From positions 142,958 through 206,957 of the forward strand of contig JAYMTJ010000006.1 in NCBI GenBank assembly GCA_036897525.1: a stretch of 64,000 nucleotides of DNA, read 5' to 3'. The notes beneath the pieces are model-generated. The model did not search any database and had not been told where the DNA came from. It saw nothing but the letters and a program-made list of their open reading frames with translations. Source of the stretch: Pelargonium x hortorum. Taxonomy: Eukaryota > Streptophyta > Magnoliopsida > Geraniales > Geraniaceae. Of this stretch, positions 49,176-61,370 are shown piece by piece (position 1 is the stretch's first letter; each line of letters starts with the position of its first letter). The position numbers and the translations under genes are program-made.

Positions 49176-51098
49176 TTATATAGGTACCCCTCAAAAACTA
49201 GCCCAAGCATCATGAAACAATAGCAACAAGTACAAGGTTCAAGACCGGTCTTACAGAGGAGAGAAAGAAGAATACTTGAATTAGAGAATGTCATGACTGT
49301 AAGATTTCTCATTCCTGAAACAAGTACTTGCTAATTAAGGTGCAGCTTTACCATTTGTTTTATTGGGATTTAAGAAAGAGCAGTCCCAAAGACAAGACTT
49401 TCCTCTACTTATTAGGAAGGGAACCCGGAGACTTATAATTCCTTAACTCTTCCGTTTTATTAAACTATTAAAGGGGCTTCTATAAATCCTATTATCATTA
49501 TCTTAATCAAACATTCTTACTTAATTAAGGAGTATTAAAAACCTTGATCTAAAGAGTTTTTTGCATGAGTTCAAGCTACCTTTACATTATGCCAAAATAC
49601 ATGCACGAAGTAATATTATATAAGTAAATACAGGTAAGAAAAAAAGTAGAACTCAATTGTTGAGGTAGGAGCGCTGGTGCACATATTACAATGTAATTCA
49701 GTGTATTCCGATTTCCTTCCAGCATTCTATAAACTTAGACAGGTAATTTCGCTCATTTTGAGGGCAGTTTCCATACATACTAGGTCTAACTATTAGTTAA
49801 AGATGTAGACTAAAAAGGGTCTATCCATTAGTATTAAACGTAAGGGTACTCTTAGTCTTTTGCTTAAAATGTCTTCATTTAATATTGACTTTTCATTAAC
49901 GTAAATGGGCGCTTATAAGGACCTAAAATTACTAGTATTTCGTCCACTTCGTTCAAATGGGTTAATTGCTTTGACTCTTTCCCGGAAGCTACTACTAACT
50001 AGAATCTATCTAGATAATTTAGTTAAGATACGAGAGCTTCTTTTCTTATTGTTCCCTAGCGAGTTTAATTTACTGATATTCCATATACCTGAGTTTTTTC
50101 TGGTATTAATTATCATTTTTATAGTCTCTAAAGGCGTCTTAGTTTAGTAGGGACACTCTAATTGAATACTCAAACCTGCAAATAAAAAGTGAAGATAAAA
50201 TCACCTATATAAATGGATTCTTTACTCATACTCTCAAAAGTCCAGGAATTGTTAAGTGAAACCAGATATCATAAGGTGACTGTTTTAAGCAAGTTTCAAT
50301 TTGGTAAATTCGAGTGCAGTTGAAAGAGAAGCCATGGGTTCCAGTCGTATCCACTATACTAAAACTTTACAACAACGAGAGTTACTTTTTATTTACGAAC
50401 GAGTTATACATACTTATAGTTGAAAAGAGGACTTAATAGATTCACTTTATAAATAAGCGCTCAGGTGTTTTTCCTTTTTTTTTTATGTGAACTACTCAAG
50501 ACACAAGATAAATCTTGCCTTCCTGTTGCTGCTTTTTGCTTACAGTATAGTATTTTGGGTAAATAGAAAAGAAATGTTAGGAAAGGAGTCCCTAATCTAG
50601 AAAAAAACGAGTACTATGTCAAATAGTTATCTTTTTGATATTCATGTATATAGAATACCTATAAAACTAGACTGGAACTTTCTTTATTGCTTTTCCCTGT
50701 GCGAAAGTAGTTCAAACTTAAACCCACTCTATAATAGGCTCCCTAAAACTGAAAGCTAATCCTATATCCAAGATCATTCGCTTTGAATCTTTGATATTTC
50801 AAGAGTTAACAAACTTTGAGGCTCTCTTTTTAATCAACTAATCGTAATAATTTCAAAAAGTCAAAAAGTTGCGTAAGGATTTTTTTAACTCTAAACTCCA
50901 TGCTTAGAATAACCGGGGCGCACACTGCTCGGGTACAAGGAGATTCCTCTGCTAAAACTAAATCTTGAATGAACGGAGTGCTCCTACATTTAGACTAACA
51001 AATTGAGGTTCTCTTTCGAATGCGATTGATCAATGCAATAACGTACTCTTTCCGTCTCTAAAGTTTTGGCAGTTCTTTTCTAGCATATCTTTTGTATT
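49176..51098. other. AT-rich spacer
   Basis: No gene is recognised. The 80-codon frame at 49905-50147 is hydrophobic near its end (a run of L, I, F and V), which is expected from AT-rich sequence and is not evidence of a membrane protein. No repeats longer than simple A/T tracts were noticed. Confidence 0.45.
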
Positions 51099-51099
51099 G

Positions 51100-51118
51100 T
51101 AGGGGTTCGAATCCCCTA
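51100..51118 (+). pseudogene. Perfect orphan tRNA T-arm
   Basis: TAGGGGTTCGAATCCCCTA is a complete T-arm. Its five-base-pair stem AGGGG/CCCCT (six with the outer T-A) encloses the canonical loop TTCGAAT. The 80 bases before it do not give a D-arm, anticodon arm or acceptor strand I can recognise. It is the best preserved T-arm outside trnfM, but an isolated one. The parent tRNA is unknown. Confidence 0.5.
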
Positions 51119-51463
51119 AGGCTATATATATACCTATATTTCTTAGTTTATACTGGAGGCCCCTTAATGATGGTAAGTAAGGGCATGTCAAAGCATATCG
51201 GATATTCACACCGACCTTGGTTGAGAAAGAAAAGCTTGTAGAGGACCTTAACTATAAAAGTTATAAGAGAAATGACTCGTTATTTGTCCGATTCGATTCT
51301 TTCAATTACAAGCCTATCCTTTGGTCAAGAAGATCCGTGACATATCCGGATAGCGGATTGCTATCCAAGAAGCAGGAATCCGTAAAAGTCCTTAAGTAAG
51401 GGTCCCATTTAGCATTAATAGTGTCAAATAATTCTTTATAACAGTAAATATCTAACTAAAACC

Positions 51464-51527
51464 TGGTGGTTATAACAGCGTGTCTTCAGCGCGAATGCCG
51501 TAGGTTCAAGTCAGGTCAAGGCTCATG
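51464..51527 (+). pseudogene. tRNA-like remnant with anticodon-arm shape
   Basis: The plus strand has ACCTGGTGGTTATAACAGCG, then TGTCTTCAGCGCG, then CGTAGGTTCAAGTCAGGTC. A weak stem GCGTG/CGCGA (four of five pairs) could enclose the loop TCTTCAG, formally anticodon TTC. The T-loop TTCAAGT is canonical but the T-stem does not pair. Short outer complementarity exists between CCTG near the start and CAGG near the end. The sequence does not match plant mitochondrial tRNA-Glu as I know it. It is probably a decayed tRNA of uncertain identity. Confidence 0.4.
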
Positions 51528-52720
51528 AAAAGGGATTAATAGAATTGCTTTAAACATACCTAACTCTACGTTTGTGTACTAGATTTTCTGTTGTATCCGT
51601 AAAAGGATAAGGTAAAGTCAGAGCCCCTAGTTCAAAGTTGAGGAAATTTGAAACTCTTGTCTTTATAATATGTTACTACCTTTTTGCTATAAAGCAGCCT
51701 ATACTATACCAAGGTCTAAATCTTAGAGACAAATCAAGAGTCTTTTAAAAAACTTAGCGCAACCAAAGTAAGAGAGGGGGTCTAAGGGATACCCTATTTA
51801 ATATAGCTTCACTAAGTGTTTGTGTCCTTTAGTTCTATAGAATTAATCTGTACTAAGGTATCTTATGTCAGACTCCTTTTTCATACAAGTTATTATACTT
51901 GAAATTTATCTAATTAAGAATTCTAGTTTCCACCTTTTGGATTTCAATATTTTCTTTTTCTTTTTTCTAATAAACTTCACTTGAAAGAATAACAGAAATT
52001 AGTGGATATTGGTAGAGTTCTAAACTGACTCACAATAGCAAAAAAGGATGTATCTTATCTTATCTGTATGGATTTCTATTCTATTGAGATCCAGTATTTA
52101 TAAACCAAGACCGCTACCTAAGGCTTTATACAAAGAGATATTCCAGCAGCTGTAAAAACTTTTCGTTACTGAGTACTGGGGGCTCTAAATATGGGGATAT
52201 ACCTAGCTGTAAGTTCACAAAAATCCTGAAGATAGAGAACTTCGACTGATCAAGGAATGAGGACTCCTACGGACCTCTTACAAGCGACCTACTTTTCTTG
52301 CTTTTGAAAGCTTCAATACATATTAGTATATCTTGAGCAGCTCTCGTATTTAAAAGTTTCTTTATCTCGTATAGCTTTTGTTCTCGAATCACACAATTTT
52401 TTTTCTAGTTAAGTTAGAGTTGGTTGCTATAATCACAGGGAATTCTTTGTCATAGTACCCCCTTTTTTCTTATTCAGTAATATTAGAGGATACACTACAA
52501 TAGACCAAGAACTACTAGAATACCTTAGAATTCCCAGGATTTTATTGGCCTTATCTTTTATAAAACTTATTGATTGAAGTACAGATACTAAAATAGAGTA
52601 CAAAAAAGTCCTTATTTAGGCAACAAGAGTAATGGAAGCTACTAAATTTCTTAACTTTTTGTGTATTCCAGTACTTGTCTTATAAGAATAAGAGAGTTCT
52701 CCAAAAACAAAATCCGGAGT

Positions 52721-52790
52721 AGAAAAAGTCGACTTGAACCTGCAACTCAAGGTTTAAGGCAGCGTTGTTCTACCCAGCCAAACGATCATA
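52721..52790 (-). pseudogene. Degraded tRNA, possibly trnW- or trnK-like
   Basis: The minus strand reads GGCTGGGTAGAACAACGCTG, then CCTTAAACCTTGAG, then TTGCAGGTTCAAGTCGAC. Spacing of the D-arm word (GGTAGAAC) and T-arm word (CAGGTTCAAGTC) is close to that of a normal tRNA. The anticodon stem does not pair and the T-stem is broken at its 3' strand (GCAGG against CGACT). The D-arm and spacing resemble trnW (GGTAGAACG), and the T-arm resembles trnK. The identity is unresolved. Confidence 0.45.
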
Positions 52791-53854
52791 ACTGAGTATC
52801 CTTTCTCTTATTACGCCTAGTCCTCCCATTTACTATTTTTGTACTCTTAAGTTATTCCTTTTAAGAAACTCTACTTCGGTTATTGAGACCTTACGCTAGT
52901 AATAGAGTTGTCGAAAAACTTTGAACTATACCCCTACCCTAGTCTCTAAACATTTATTTGTCAATGGTTATAAACGAGGATATAGGTTATACAATTTATT
53001 AAAAGAAAGATAAAAAACTTTCGTACACGCATACACCACTCTCTGTAAAGCAGGGCTATCTGCTTCAAATAAGGGCTAGTATAGAGTAAGAAATCCTTTT
53101 TGAACAACTTAGGATCTATTCCAACGCGAAGCTATTGGTTTCCAAATTATACTCATCAACTAAAAAACAACTAATATTTAATATTAAGACTGTTCCATTT
53201 AGCCATTTAGACTCCTAGGTACTTTTGAAATCTCTCTTATCTAATTATTGTTAATTAAACAAGCCTTAGTCCTAGTGAAAACACTGGTTTTAGTGAATAA
53301 TTTGATAGGATCTAGTATGACGCAGGAATATATAAACAGAAAAATAGTAGTAAAAAAAGAGTTCATTTATACACTCAGTTTTTAGGAAAGGAATACCTAT
53401 AATTGAAACCTGGTAAATCCTCTTTATTAAAGAAAGGTTTTTTAAACGTGAGTCAATTCTCTATTAGACTTAAGGTACTATTCCTAACTGGGCAGTAACC
53501 CATAGAAATTCCTCCTATTTACTTTATACAGTTTACCCCTACCCGGACTTCTAAAAGCTAGCATACTTGTATTCGCCTCCTTTATTAATGTCAAACCTTG
53601 CTTTTGCTTACTACAAATATTGAATTTACCCAATCCCTTTTTATTTTTAGAAATTGTCAGGATAAAAACCATAAATCCTGTTGTAAAACTTAGACTTCTT
53701 TGACAAATACCAGAATAGACCACACCCCTAGCCTAGCATAACATTAAAATAGTAGGATCTCGCAGGGAATTGAAATATATTACGTGTCAAATTTTATTTA
53801 CTAGGAATATTATACCTTTTTATAAAATGACTCTCTCAAAACTAGTTAACTTTT

Positions 53855-53912
53855 CTTGGCAGAGCATTGTTCGTGTAATTGACACGCAAAGGTTCGAATC
53901 CTTAAGCTCCTC
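53855..53912 (+). pseudogene. tRNA lacking the 5' acceptor strand
   Basis: The plus strand has TTGGCAGAGCATTG (D-arm 3' part), a hairpin CGTG-TAATTGA-CACG with a 7-base loop, and AAAGGTTCGAATCCTTAAGCTCC (T-arm with four good pairs followed by a plausible acceptor 3' strand AAGCTCC). The matching 5' strand GGAGCTT is absent; upstream is AT-rich. The loop lacks the invariant T at position 33, so the anticodon is unreadable. The parent tRNA is not identified. Of the remnants it keeps the most tRNA-like spacing. Confidence 0.45.
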
Positions 53913-55911
53913 AGTATATAAGGGGTGCTCTAGCATGATAACCCATGGGTGTTGTAGATTTTCCTACCTTCCTTTTAGTTGTTTAGTTGTTCTAAAGTCA
54001 AAAAAAATTGTGTAACTACTCAAGAAAAGTTAACTTATTTGTTTTAACTATTGAATTCCCTCTATAGTATTCTCTAAACCCTAGTAACCCCTTGGACTGA
54101 ACCCTTTTCCTTTCTTTTAATCAGTTAATGGTTTTCCCGTATATTCCATAGTTCAGGGTAAGGAAAGAAAAGAAATGCCTCCATTAGATCAATAGCTCCC
54201 AACTTTGTTATTCAGCAGCACCGGCTTATCCTTATCCCATTACAATCGGAATCAAAAAGGAAAGCTCTTACAACAAAGAAAACCCTTTAAAGAATACAAT
54301 CTTGTGCTTGTGAACTCCTTCCTAAAACGGGGAATCTCCTAATAGCTGCACTTGACTTTCGAATCTATTAAACTCATTTGCTATACAGAATTCTCGGAAT
54401 AAGAACTTCGTACCTTGCTTACAAAGACATCCTAGCTCGCTTTACCAAGAATACAAATACAAAGAACAGAACATAGGAATACTCTAATACTCCTTTCCTT
54501 GAAAAACAAAGATGTTAGAGAATCTGTTTCCATTAGCTCTACTTCCCTCGCTTTCCATTAGCTACAAGAGCTAGGTGTTTTACCTGGGGAAGGACCACTA
54601 AAAGAGTTTTTTCAATAAGTATTATCTAGGATCCAAGCTAGAAGAAATTAGAATCTTAAGGGAAATCCATAAATTCAGTTACCGCCAAAAAGCACTGCCA
54701 ATTAGTACTCAATTCCTGGGTAAATAGGATCCGATTGTATTGGTACTCGTTACTCATATGAATTTTATTCCTTGCTAGATTCGTTTCACTAGAAAGATAG
54801 AATTCCTGCACAACAGCTACAAGTCAGATTTAGAACAACCTTTTGATCTTACTCTTTGGAAGCTCTTTATCACTAAACTAAGAGTTCCCTTAGTATTTAC
54901 GGTTTAGGAAATAACTCTATAAATTCTTGTCTTTAGTGTTGCAAGGTTTAAAGTCTCTTATGGAAATCTAATAGAATGGACTTTGTAAAGTACTTTTCTA
55001 AGAAGGAAGGAACACATAAATCTAACTCTGTAATTCAATGCTTGCCAAACTAATCTATGAGCTGGCAAAGGCGAGCTTGCTTGAGTCAATATTTCCTAAC
55101 CTGTCAATTGAGGGTTTGTATTCTGTAAATCAATAGAACCCAACTGGAAATCCTCTCTTTTGCTTACATTTGTTCGAACCAATCGGCTCAGGATATTTAT
55201 TGGGACTGCAGCTTAGGCCTATTTGAGAATGGAGCTCTCCTTATTTCCTTAGAGAGCTTTCTTCCAATTAAGTGAAGTGTATTGACAGCTAATGGAAACG
55301 GATTCTCTTCTTTGTTTTGTTGTAAGACTTGAGGGAAGGTGCAGCGGAAGACATTTGCTATGATGACTGCCAGAGAATAGCAACTCTTTTAAGAGGTAAA
55401 ATCTCATTATTCTAATGATTAATTGGAGGTATGAAATACTATATTCTATAATAGTTTAAGTAAAAAAGAGTAGTCTCAATTCCCTTGAACACTAAAAGCA
55501 AATGGGTCTTCTTTTTCTTGATTTACAAACCTGTCCTTTTTCGGTATTTTCCTTAATTATACTCATTTTTTTGTGCAGGAACCAGCTTTACAACCTAACT
55601 CTAAATCCAAGAAATGCGCTCGTCGTTATACATTCATTATTGTTCCAACTGGGAACAGGAATCACACAGTCCTCCGGTGAACTAGGCCAAGGGAAATTCA
55701 ATGTACTTCTTATTAGCTGTCGAAGTGTACTATTTGACGGTATTGATATTATGATGGTATGGCCAGGGTTTACGATTTCCCAAGGCTTTCATTCTTCCTT
55801 ATGCTGCTAAAGGTAAAGGCAAGTTCTTCTCTCTTCAACATTTCCTGGTAGGACATTTCCTTATTGTACTAATTCTGGTGCTTGACCAATTCAGTATTCC
55901 TTACCAACTTT

Positions 55912-55974
55912 CTTTAGGAACTAGACTAATCCGAGGAACATGCTCTTAAGTTTCTAATCTTGTCAGCTTCTCTT
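55912..55974 (+). repeat. Dispersed repeat family A, copy 2
   Basis: Contains 'ctttaggaactagact' followed by ATGCTCTTAAGTTTCTAATC and TTGTCAGCTTCTCTT, the partner of 7222-7310. The distance between the blocks is much shorter here, and the TGTC duplication of copy 1 is absent. Copy 2 lies only about 105 bases before a family B copy (56080). Confidence 0.7.
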
Positions 55975-56079
55975 GAGTTTGAACTCTCTAATCCTAAGAA
56001 GTTAGGAACACATACTCTTTAATTCCCTGTACTCATCTTAGGAACCAATCAATTATATAAACACAACCTCTTGCCTGCT

Positions 56080-56186
56080 TAGCTGGCCAAAGAAGGAAGA
56101 AATATTAGCAGTTAAAAGGGAAGTCCAATGCAAATGGAGTTGAAGGAAGTTCAAAGCCCTTTGTCTTCTTGGGATAACATAAACAG
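56080..56186 (+). repeat. Dispersed repeat family B, copy 2
   Basis: Starts AGCTGGCCAAAGAAGG and ends TTTGTCTTCTTGGGATAACATAAAC, the partner of 28624-28712. The 15 bases between TCTTCTTG and GGATAACA in copy 1 are missing here, and extra bases occur earlier, so the two copies differ mainly by insertions and deletions. Confidence 0.6.
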
Positions 56187-59100
56187 AGTTTTTCCTTTTG
56201 TTACTAAAAATCCAGTAATATATAATTGTAATAAGGAACAAAATAGTTTAGTTAAGGCATGAATATGAGAATCCAAGCATTATATTATTTAGTAAAAGGA
56301 TCTTACATAAAAGAATCTAGTGAATATTCCCCCTATAAGAATCTAGGACAAGACTCATAATTGATTAGGGTAGGGCGGGATAGTCTTAGTAAAACATGAC
56401 ATAGGTTCAAGTCGACCAAGGAATTTAGGATATCAAAAAAGAGTCTCAAGGCAGTTGCATCGCTTTCCAAGGAACTCTTTTGTCATGTGATAAAGTGTTA
56501 TTTCAAGTTAAAGGACAAAGCAAAGGCTCGAATGATGCTCATAGTTAGAGCTGAACTCAAAGCTCCTGTACAAAAAGTTTAAAGCGAGGATTATCCAAAA
56601 AGAAAATCTTGCCATAGTTCTTAAATCCTTAAATGCAGAGCAGAGATATCTTGCTTTCTTCTTTCTTGGGCGTTTGGAAATTCTAGTGACTGGGTTCTTG
56701 TATAGAATATTGAGTCATAAGGATTCCTATTTAAAATGGACTTTCTTTAGGATTTGCCGACCTAAAATAAAAGAAGGGATTGCGCTGCTTGATCTCAAAT
56801 ATTCCAGAAGCAGCTCTAGATCTTGATTCATGCTGTTCTATTAGTCCTATCAATTTTTAGAGCATTAGATTTACCTTTCAGGATTATACTAGATCCTCGT
56901 CTGGGTGACCGTGTTACTAAGTTTTAGGGATACTCTCTCATCTCAGCCAACCGGTTGATTGTGCTTTTAAAACAAAGCATAGGAAAGAGGAGTTCATAGT
57001 ATTTCCTGTATAACAAGATAGTTAGCAGAGAAAGAGCTCGTACTTAACTAATAGTTTCTTATATTCTTAATGTTACACAAACGAATAAAACGGGTCGAAG
57101 AGCAAATAGTTATCCGTTTTTTACAATAAAAATAGAAAAGTTATCGGTGCTTAGACCTTTATTAAGCTTAAATGAAGATAGACGATGCACGTAAATGGGA
57201 ATACCTTCTCTTTTAATTTACTATTAATTTACTAATTGAAAGACAAGAGTAACACATCTATTTAAAACCGATAAGTCTAATACTAATTAAACAAACGCGA
57301 ACCCCCAAAGTCAAAAAGGTAGCTTTCTACTAAACTCGTGGTTAGCCTACACATTTATCTGATTGTTACCAAAAGGAAAACCTCTGAAGAAAGGTAAGAA
57401 TCCTTGGGCTACCAACTCTTAGAACTAAGCCCTACATCTGTATAATAAATTGAACATGGTTCAGCATCAAGTTCCCAGAAAGAAAGCCCTAAATCCTTAC
57501 AGAGTTCTTTCTTAGCACCTAACCCCTCCGGAGTCAATTCAAGAATGGGACGGGCGCTCTCAGAAGCGAAAGGTCGTGTATATGCTCGGAATGCGCTTTT
57601 AGAGAGAAAGATATTATGCAAAGTCCTATTCTACAGAACTCGTTAAATATTTCCTCATTACTCCGAGCACAAAGAAGTTTTCTACTGTAGTGACATGTAC
57701 TAAAGCAAATTCCCACGCGCTCTTCTCGGTTCCTGTTTAGTACTGCTTTTTTATGTCATGAAGGGCTTTTCCTTAGTCATAAGGGCTAGAGTGCGGTAGA
57801 AACCCTCATTTCATATATGGGGTTGGGACGAAACATGCGTGCCAAATAAAGGGGGATCCGGGGTATAGACTAAATACCTTTATAAGAATTCCTTGATGTT
57901 AGTTGGAAAGTTCAGCTTGTTGTATAATATAAGAAAGAATCTTTTTTAGTCAATTTAGATGTAGTCAAAATAAATAGGTAAAAATTTTGGGGGTTTTAAC
58001 CTATGATTCGTCATCTTGTCTCCGCAAAGACGGGTAGAGCTTGTGCTACTTAGGTTGTCACGTAAGTTTTTAGCGTGTAAATCCCTGAGTAAAACAGAGG
58101 TTCTGCTTTGGATCAAGATTGTACAACTTATATTATAATAAGAAACCCAAACTATATACTTTAGGGTAAGAATGGTATAAGGCTGCGGGGAAAAGAAAAG
58201 GTTGGACTAGCTTACTACTTTCTCTTAGATCTATAGGGAAGAATACAACCTCTGGACTGGATAGGGACTTGTTTAAAAAAGTAAAGTATTAGTTGGTTTT
58301 ATATCTGTGCGTGTGGATTTAATACCTGCCTATTTAATTAAGCGCTTTTTGGGAAGCTAGTTTACATTCGTTATGGGAATTGTTGTAGGTTTATTTCAAT
58401 ACTCTGTTTTCTTTGTGGCAGTGCCTGTACTCTCTATCCCCCGTTTCATACTCTTATTCTGTATTATATCCTTCCCTAGAGCTAGCTTCTGCATCTTCCT
58501 CCTATCCATAGCTTCTTTTTAATATCTACACTTAGTCTTTTCCTTATTTATGGGTTAACCAAGAACTTAGTAGGGCAAAAACCAAAGGAAAACAAGAGCA
58601 ACTCTTACTTTTTTTACTCCTCGGGTAATAGAAATAGGAAAGCAAGATCTAGGGAGGAAGCCTCTCCCTTTTTATAGCTCACTTTTTTAGAGCTTCTGGA
58701 TTAGAGTTAGAGAAAAGGCTAGAGAATCCTCGGAGAAGGAAGAATAGTAAGACTTCTCTTTATAAGAATCTAATATTCGAGTCAAATAACATAACCTCTT
58801 TAGTTGAACCCCAGCCCTTACCAAAGTTCTTCTGCCAAAAGTTCTAAGATCAAGTAATTTATTATTCCTATAGGTATGGAGTGAAGTGAGACCCGGTTTT
58901 TCCGGCTGGACCGAATCTTGTATAGTTTATAATATACGACATTCAGTTTTTTACTACTTACTGTACAACTGTCTCTTAGCGCTTTACTACGCATAACTCT
59001 AGATTGGCTTCCCTTTCTTGCTATACCCTTGTATTTTTTAGGGAGTTATAGATTTCTTACTTTTTAGTATAGTATGTATATAGCCTGAAGCATTTGTTTG

Positions 59101-61263
59101 GTAAAGTATTAAAGCATTGGATGTAGAAAAGAATCCCTTAATTAATACGAGTCCTAGCCTTCGTTTTCACTATAATCTAAAAGTTTAGGAATTTCTAGAA
59201 GTATTTCATTTCTAGGAGCTCGATTATAGACCGATCCTTTGAGAATAAGTTGTTTTTGTTATTGAAAGTATTGACTTAAAAGATATAAGTGAAGTGAGTA
59301 ACCTTGAAACTTGTATTTGCTTCAGTATTTTGACAAATTTCTACTATATACTACACAGCTGATTGCCAAGACCAGGACCTTTCCCCGCCTAACTAAACAC
59401 TATACTATGAAATTTGACTTTATTAAGGGAACCCCTAGACTTTTTTGAGTTCTACGAGCAGCTTTATTGCAGGGTTTCTCCAGATTTCACTGTATTAAAG
59501 AATAAAGAACTCCACTTAGTTTTGTTCAGCCCCAGTCTATTTTTATTAGCAGAACCCTTAATTTAAGATTTTTAGCTTTACGAACCTGTCTTAGTAAAAG
59601 GGGGGATCACTACATCTAAGTGATTCTCATCTTTCCTTTTCAGGGGAGATTCTCTAAATAAGGCTAGGGTACTATCCTGTTAGTTTGAAAGCTCTTTCCT
59701 CTTTTACTGATAAGAGAACAGGGGCAAGGAGGGGAGATATACATACCTTTAGCAAGTATTCTATCCTATAAAACTAGAACAATTAATCAATTAATAGAGG
59801 TTGTATACTATTATTTAGAAAGTATCTAATATAACTATTATCGATATAAAAAACTAGTAGGTAAGTGTAAGTAATAGAATCTGTAAAACAAAGAATAAGA
59901 TAAGGCACAGTAAGTAGAGCTACTAAGACAGGGGAGGGGATACCAATAAGCCAGAAGAAAGCTAGGAACTATAAGACAAGTAGAGGTAAGAGTCTAGTTT
60001 CTAAGAGATTAGGTATAGCACGTCGAGGTCTCAAGAAGTTACGGGTAAGAGTCCTACCTAGTAAGAAAGAAAAGGATTTTAGTAATGATAAGTAATAAAT
60101 AACCAACACCTGCAGCTTACTTGCTTTCATAATACCTTTCCTCTTACTTTATAGCTATACCGGTTTTAGCTTCTTTTACAATTTTTCATTTACACTTACT
60201 TGATCAGATAAGAAAATAGCCTTTAGTTCTATAGCTTTTTTATTCATTTACCCATAGGTTTCCTGGTATTTATTTCTTTCCGAGAGATATCGGTAAAGCA
60301 CTGACAAGTAAATTAAATAAGTAAGCAAGGCAGAGCCTACTATATTTAAGGTTTAAGGAACGCGTGCGAGAGCAACGTTTTGTAATTGACTTTCCTTATT
60401 GTTTTATTAGATTACCTTATATATAACGAAAACTTCTACTTATGAACTAAGAACAAGGGAATGCTTAGAAAAAGAGAAAAAAATCACTTAAATAAAGAAG
60501 TGAACTAAACTACCTGTTACTAAATCAATTAGTGAGTGAAATCCTAAGCGAAAGGTGCGTATTATTTGATTATTTCAATCAATCTTTCAGGTAAATCTTG
60601 GTTCATTTGGAAAGAAAAGGCATGGGTTCTAAATCGCTTTTAGAGTTCCCTTTCTTCTTGAATTATAGCAAATAATTTCTAACGGAAAATGCAGGTTGTG
60701 TGGAAAGGTTCGAATCGATAAGTGTTAGTAGAGGTCCGAGTTCCCCTTTTTTGAATGAGTCAGTTCGTTGAAATTCCTGTAAGAGATTAGCCAAATGCAG
60801 AATGACAAGGAAAACTCCTCATTCTCTCTCACTCCCATGATCTCTACAGGAAAACAAGTAATCCTTGGAAATCTCTTACTCTTCTGCAGTAGACTCAGTT
60901 CTACCCCTATTGAAACCATGCCTGAAGTTCTTACAACTGATAAAGCAGCCATACGGATTTCCATTTAGTAGACTTCTCCTTGTACGAAACTTTTTAATTA
61001 CTCTTATTCTTCAAAAAAAGCTTATTTAGAATCCCTGGTGCTTTAATAAAAGATTCCGTAGCCCCTAGACCCTAAGTTACTCTAACTATTGGATAAACTA
61101 TCTCACTCATTTAGTTTATATAGGGATGTACCATCTGAGCCAGACCCTGAGCCTTTATTTACGTGCGATTTATTCTAAAATAGGGACCTTTTCCGGGGAA
61201 CCCTTAAAAGTTTAGAGAATATATTCTCTTTCGATGTTCTAAAACTCCTTTCAATACTGCCTG

Positions 61264-61370
61264 ATTTCCATCTAATCTAGCAAAGAACTAATACCAAGGA
61301 ATACTCTGTCAAGGAAGAGAAGACATTTAAACTACTAAACGGGAACTTTAAGTCTTAGAATCCTTTAGCG
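61264..61370 (+). repeat. Dispersed repeat family C, copy 2
   Basis: Contains TTTCCATCT..TAGCAAAGAAC, AAGGAATACTCTGTC and GTCTTAGAATCCTTTA within about 105 bases. The same three words occur at 30318-30340 and 30719-30746. The 44 bases between the second and third words begin after GTC and end with GTC, which explains the shorter form near 30.7 kb as a deletion between 3-base direct repeats. Confidence 0.6.

Noticed and set aside
57409-57621. 70-codon minus-strand frame with coding-like composition
   Set aside because: Somewhat balanced amino acid use, but no recognisable family, no splice signals and no mitochondrial gene context. A protein search would be needed before calling it.
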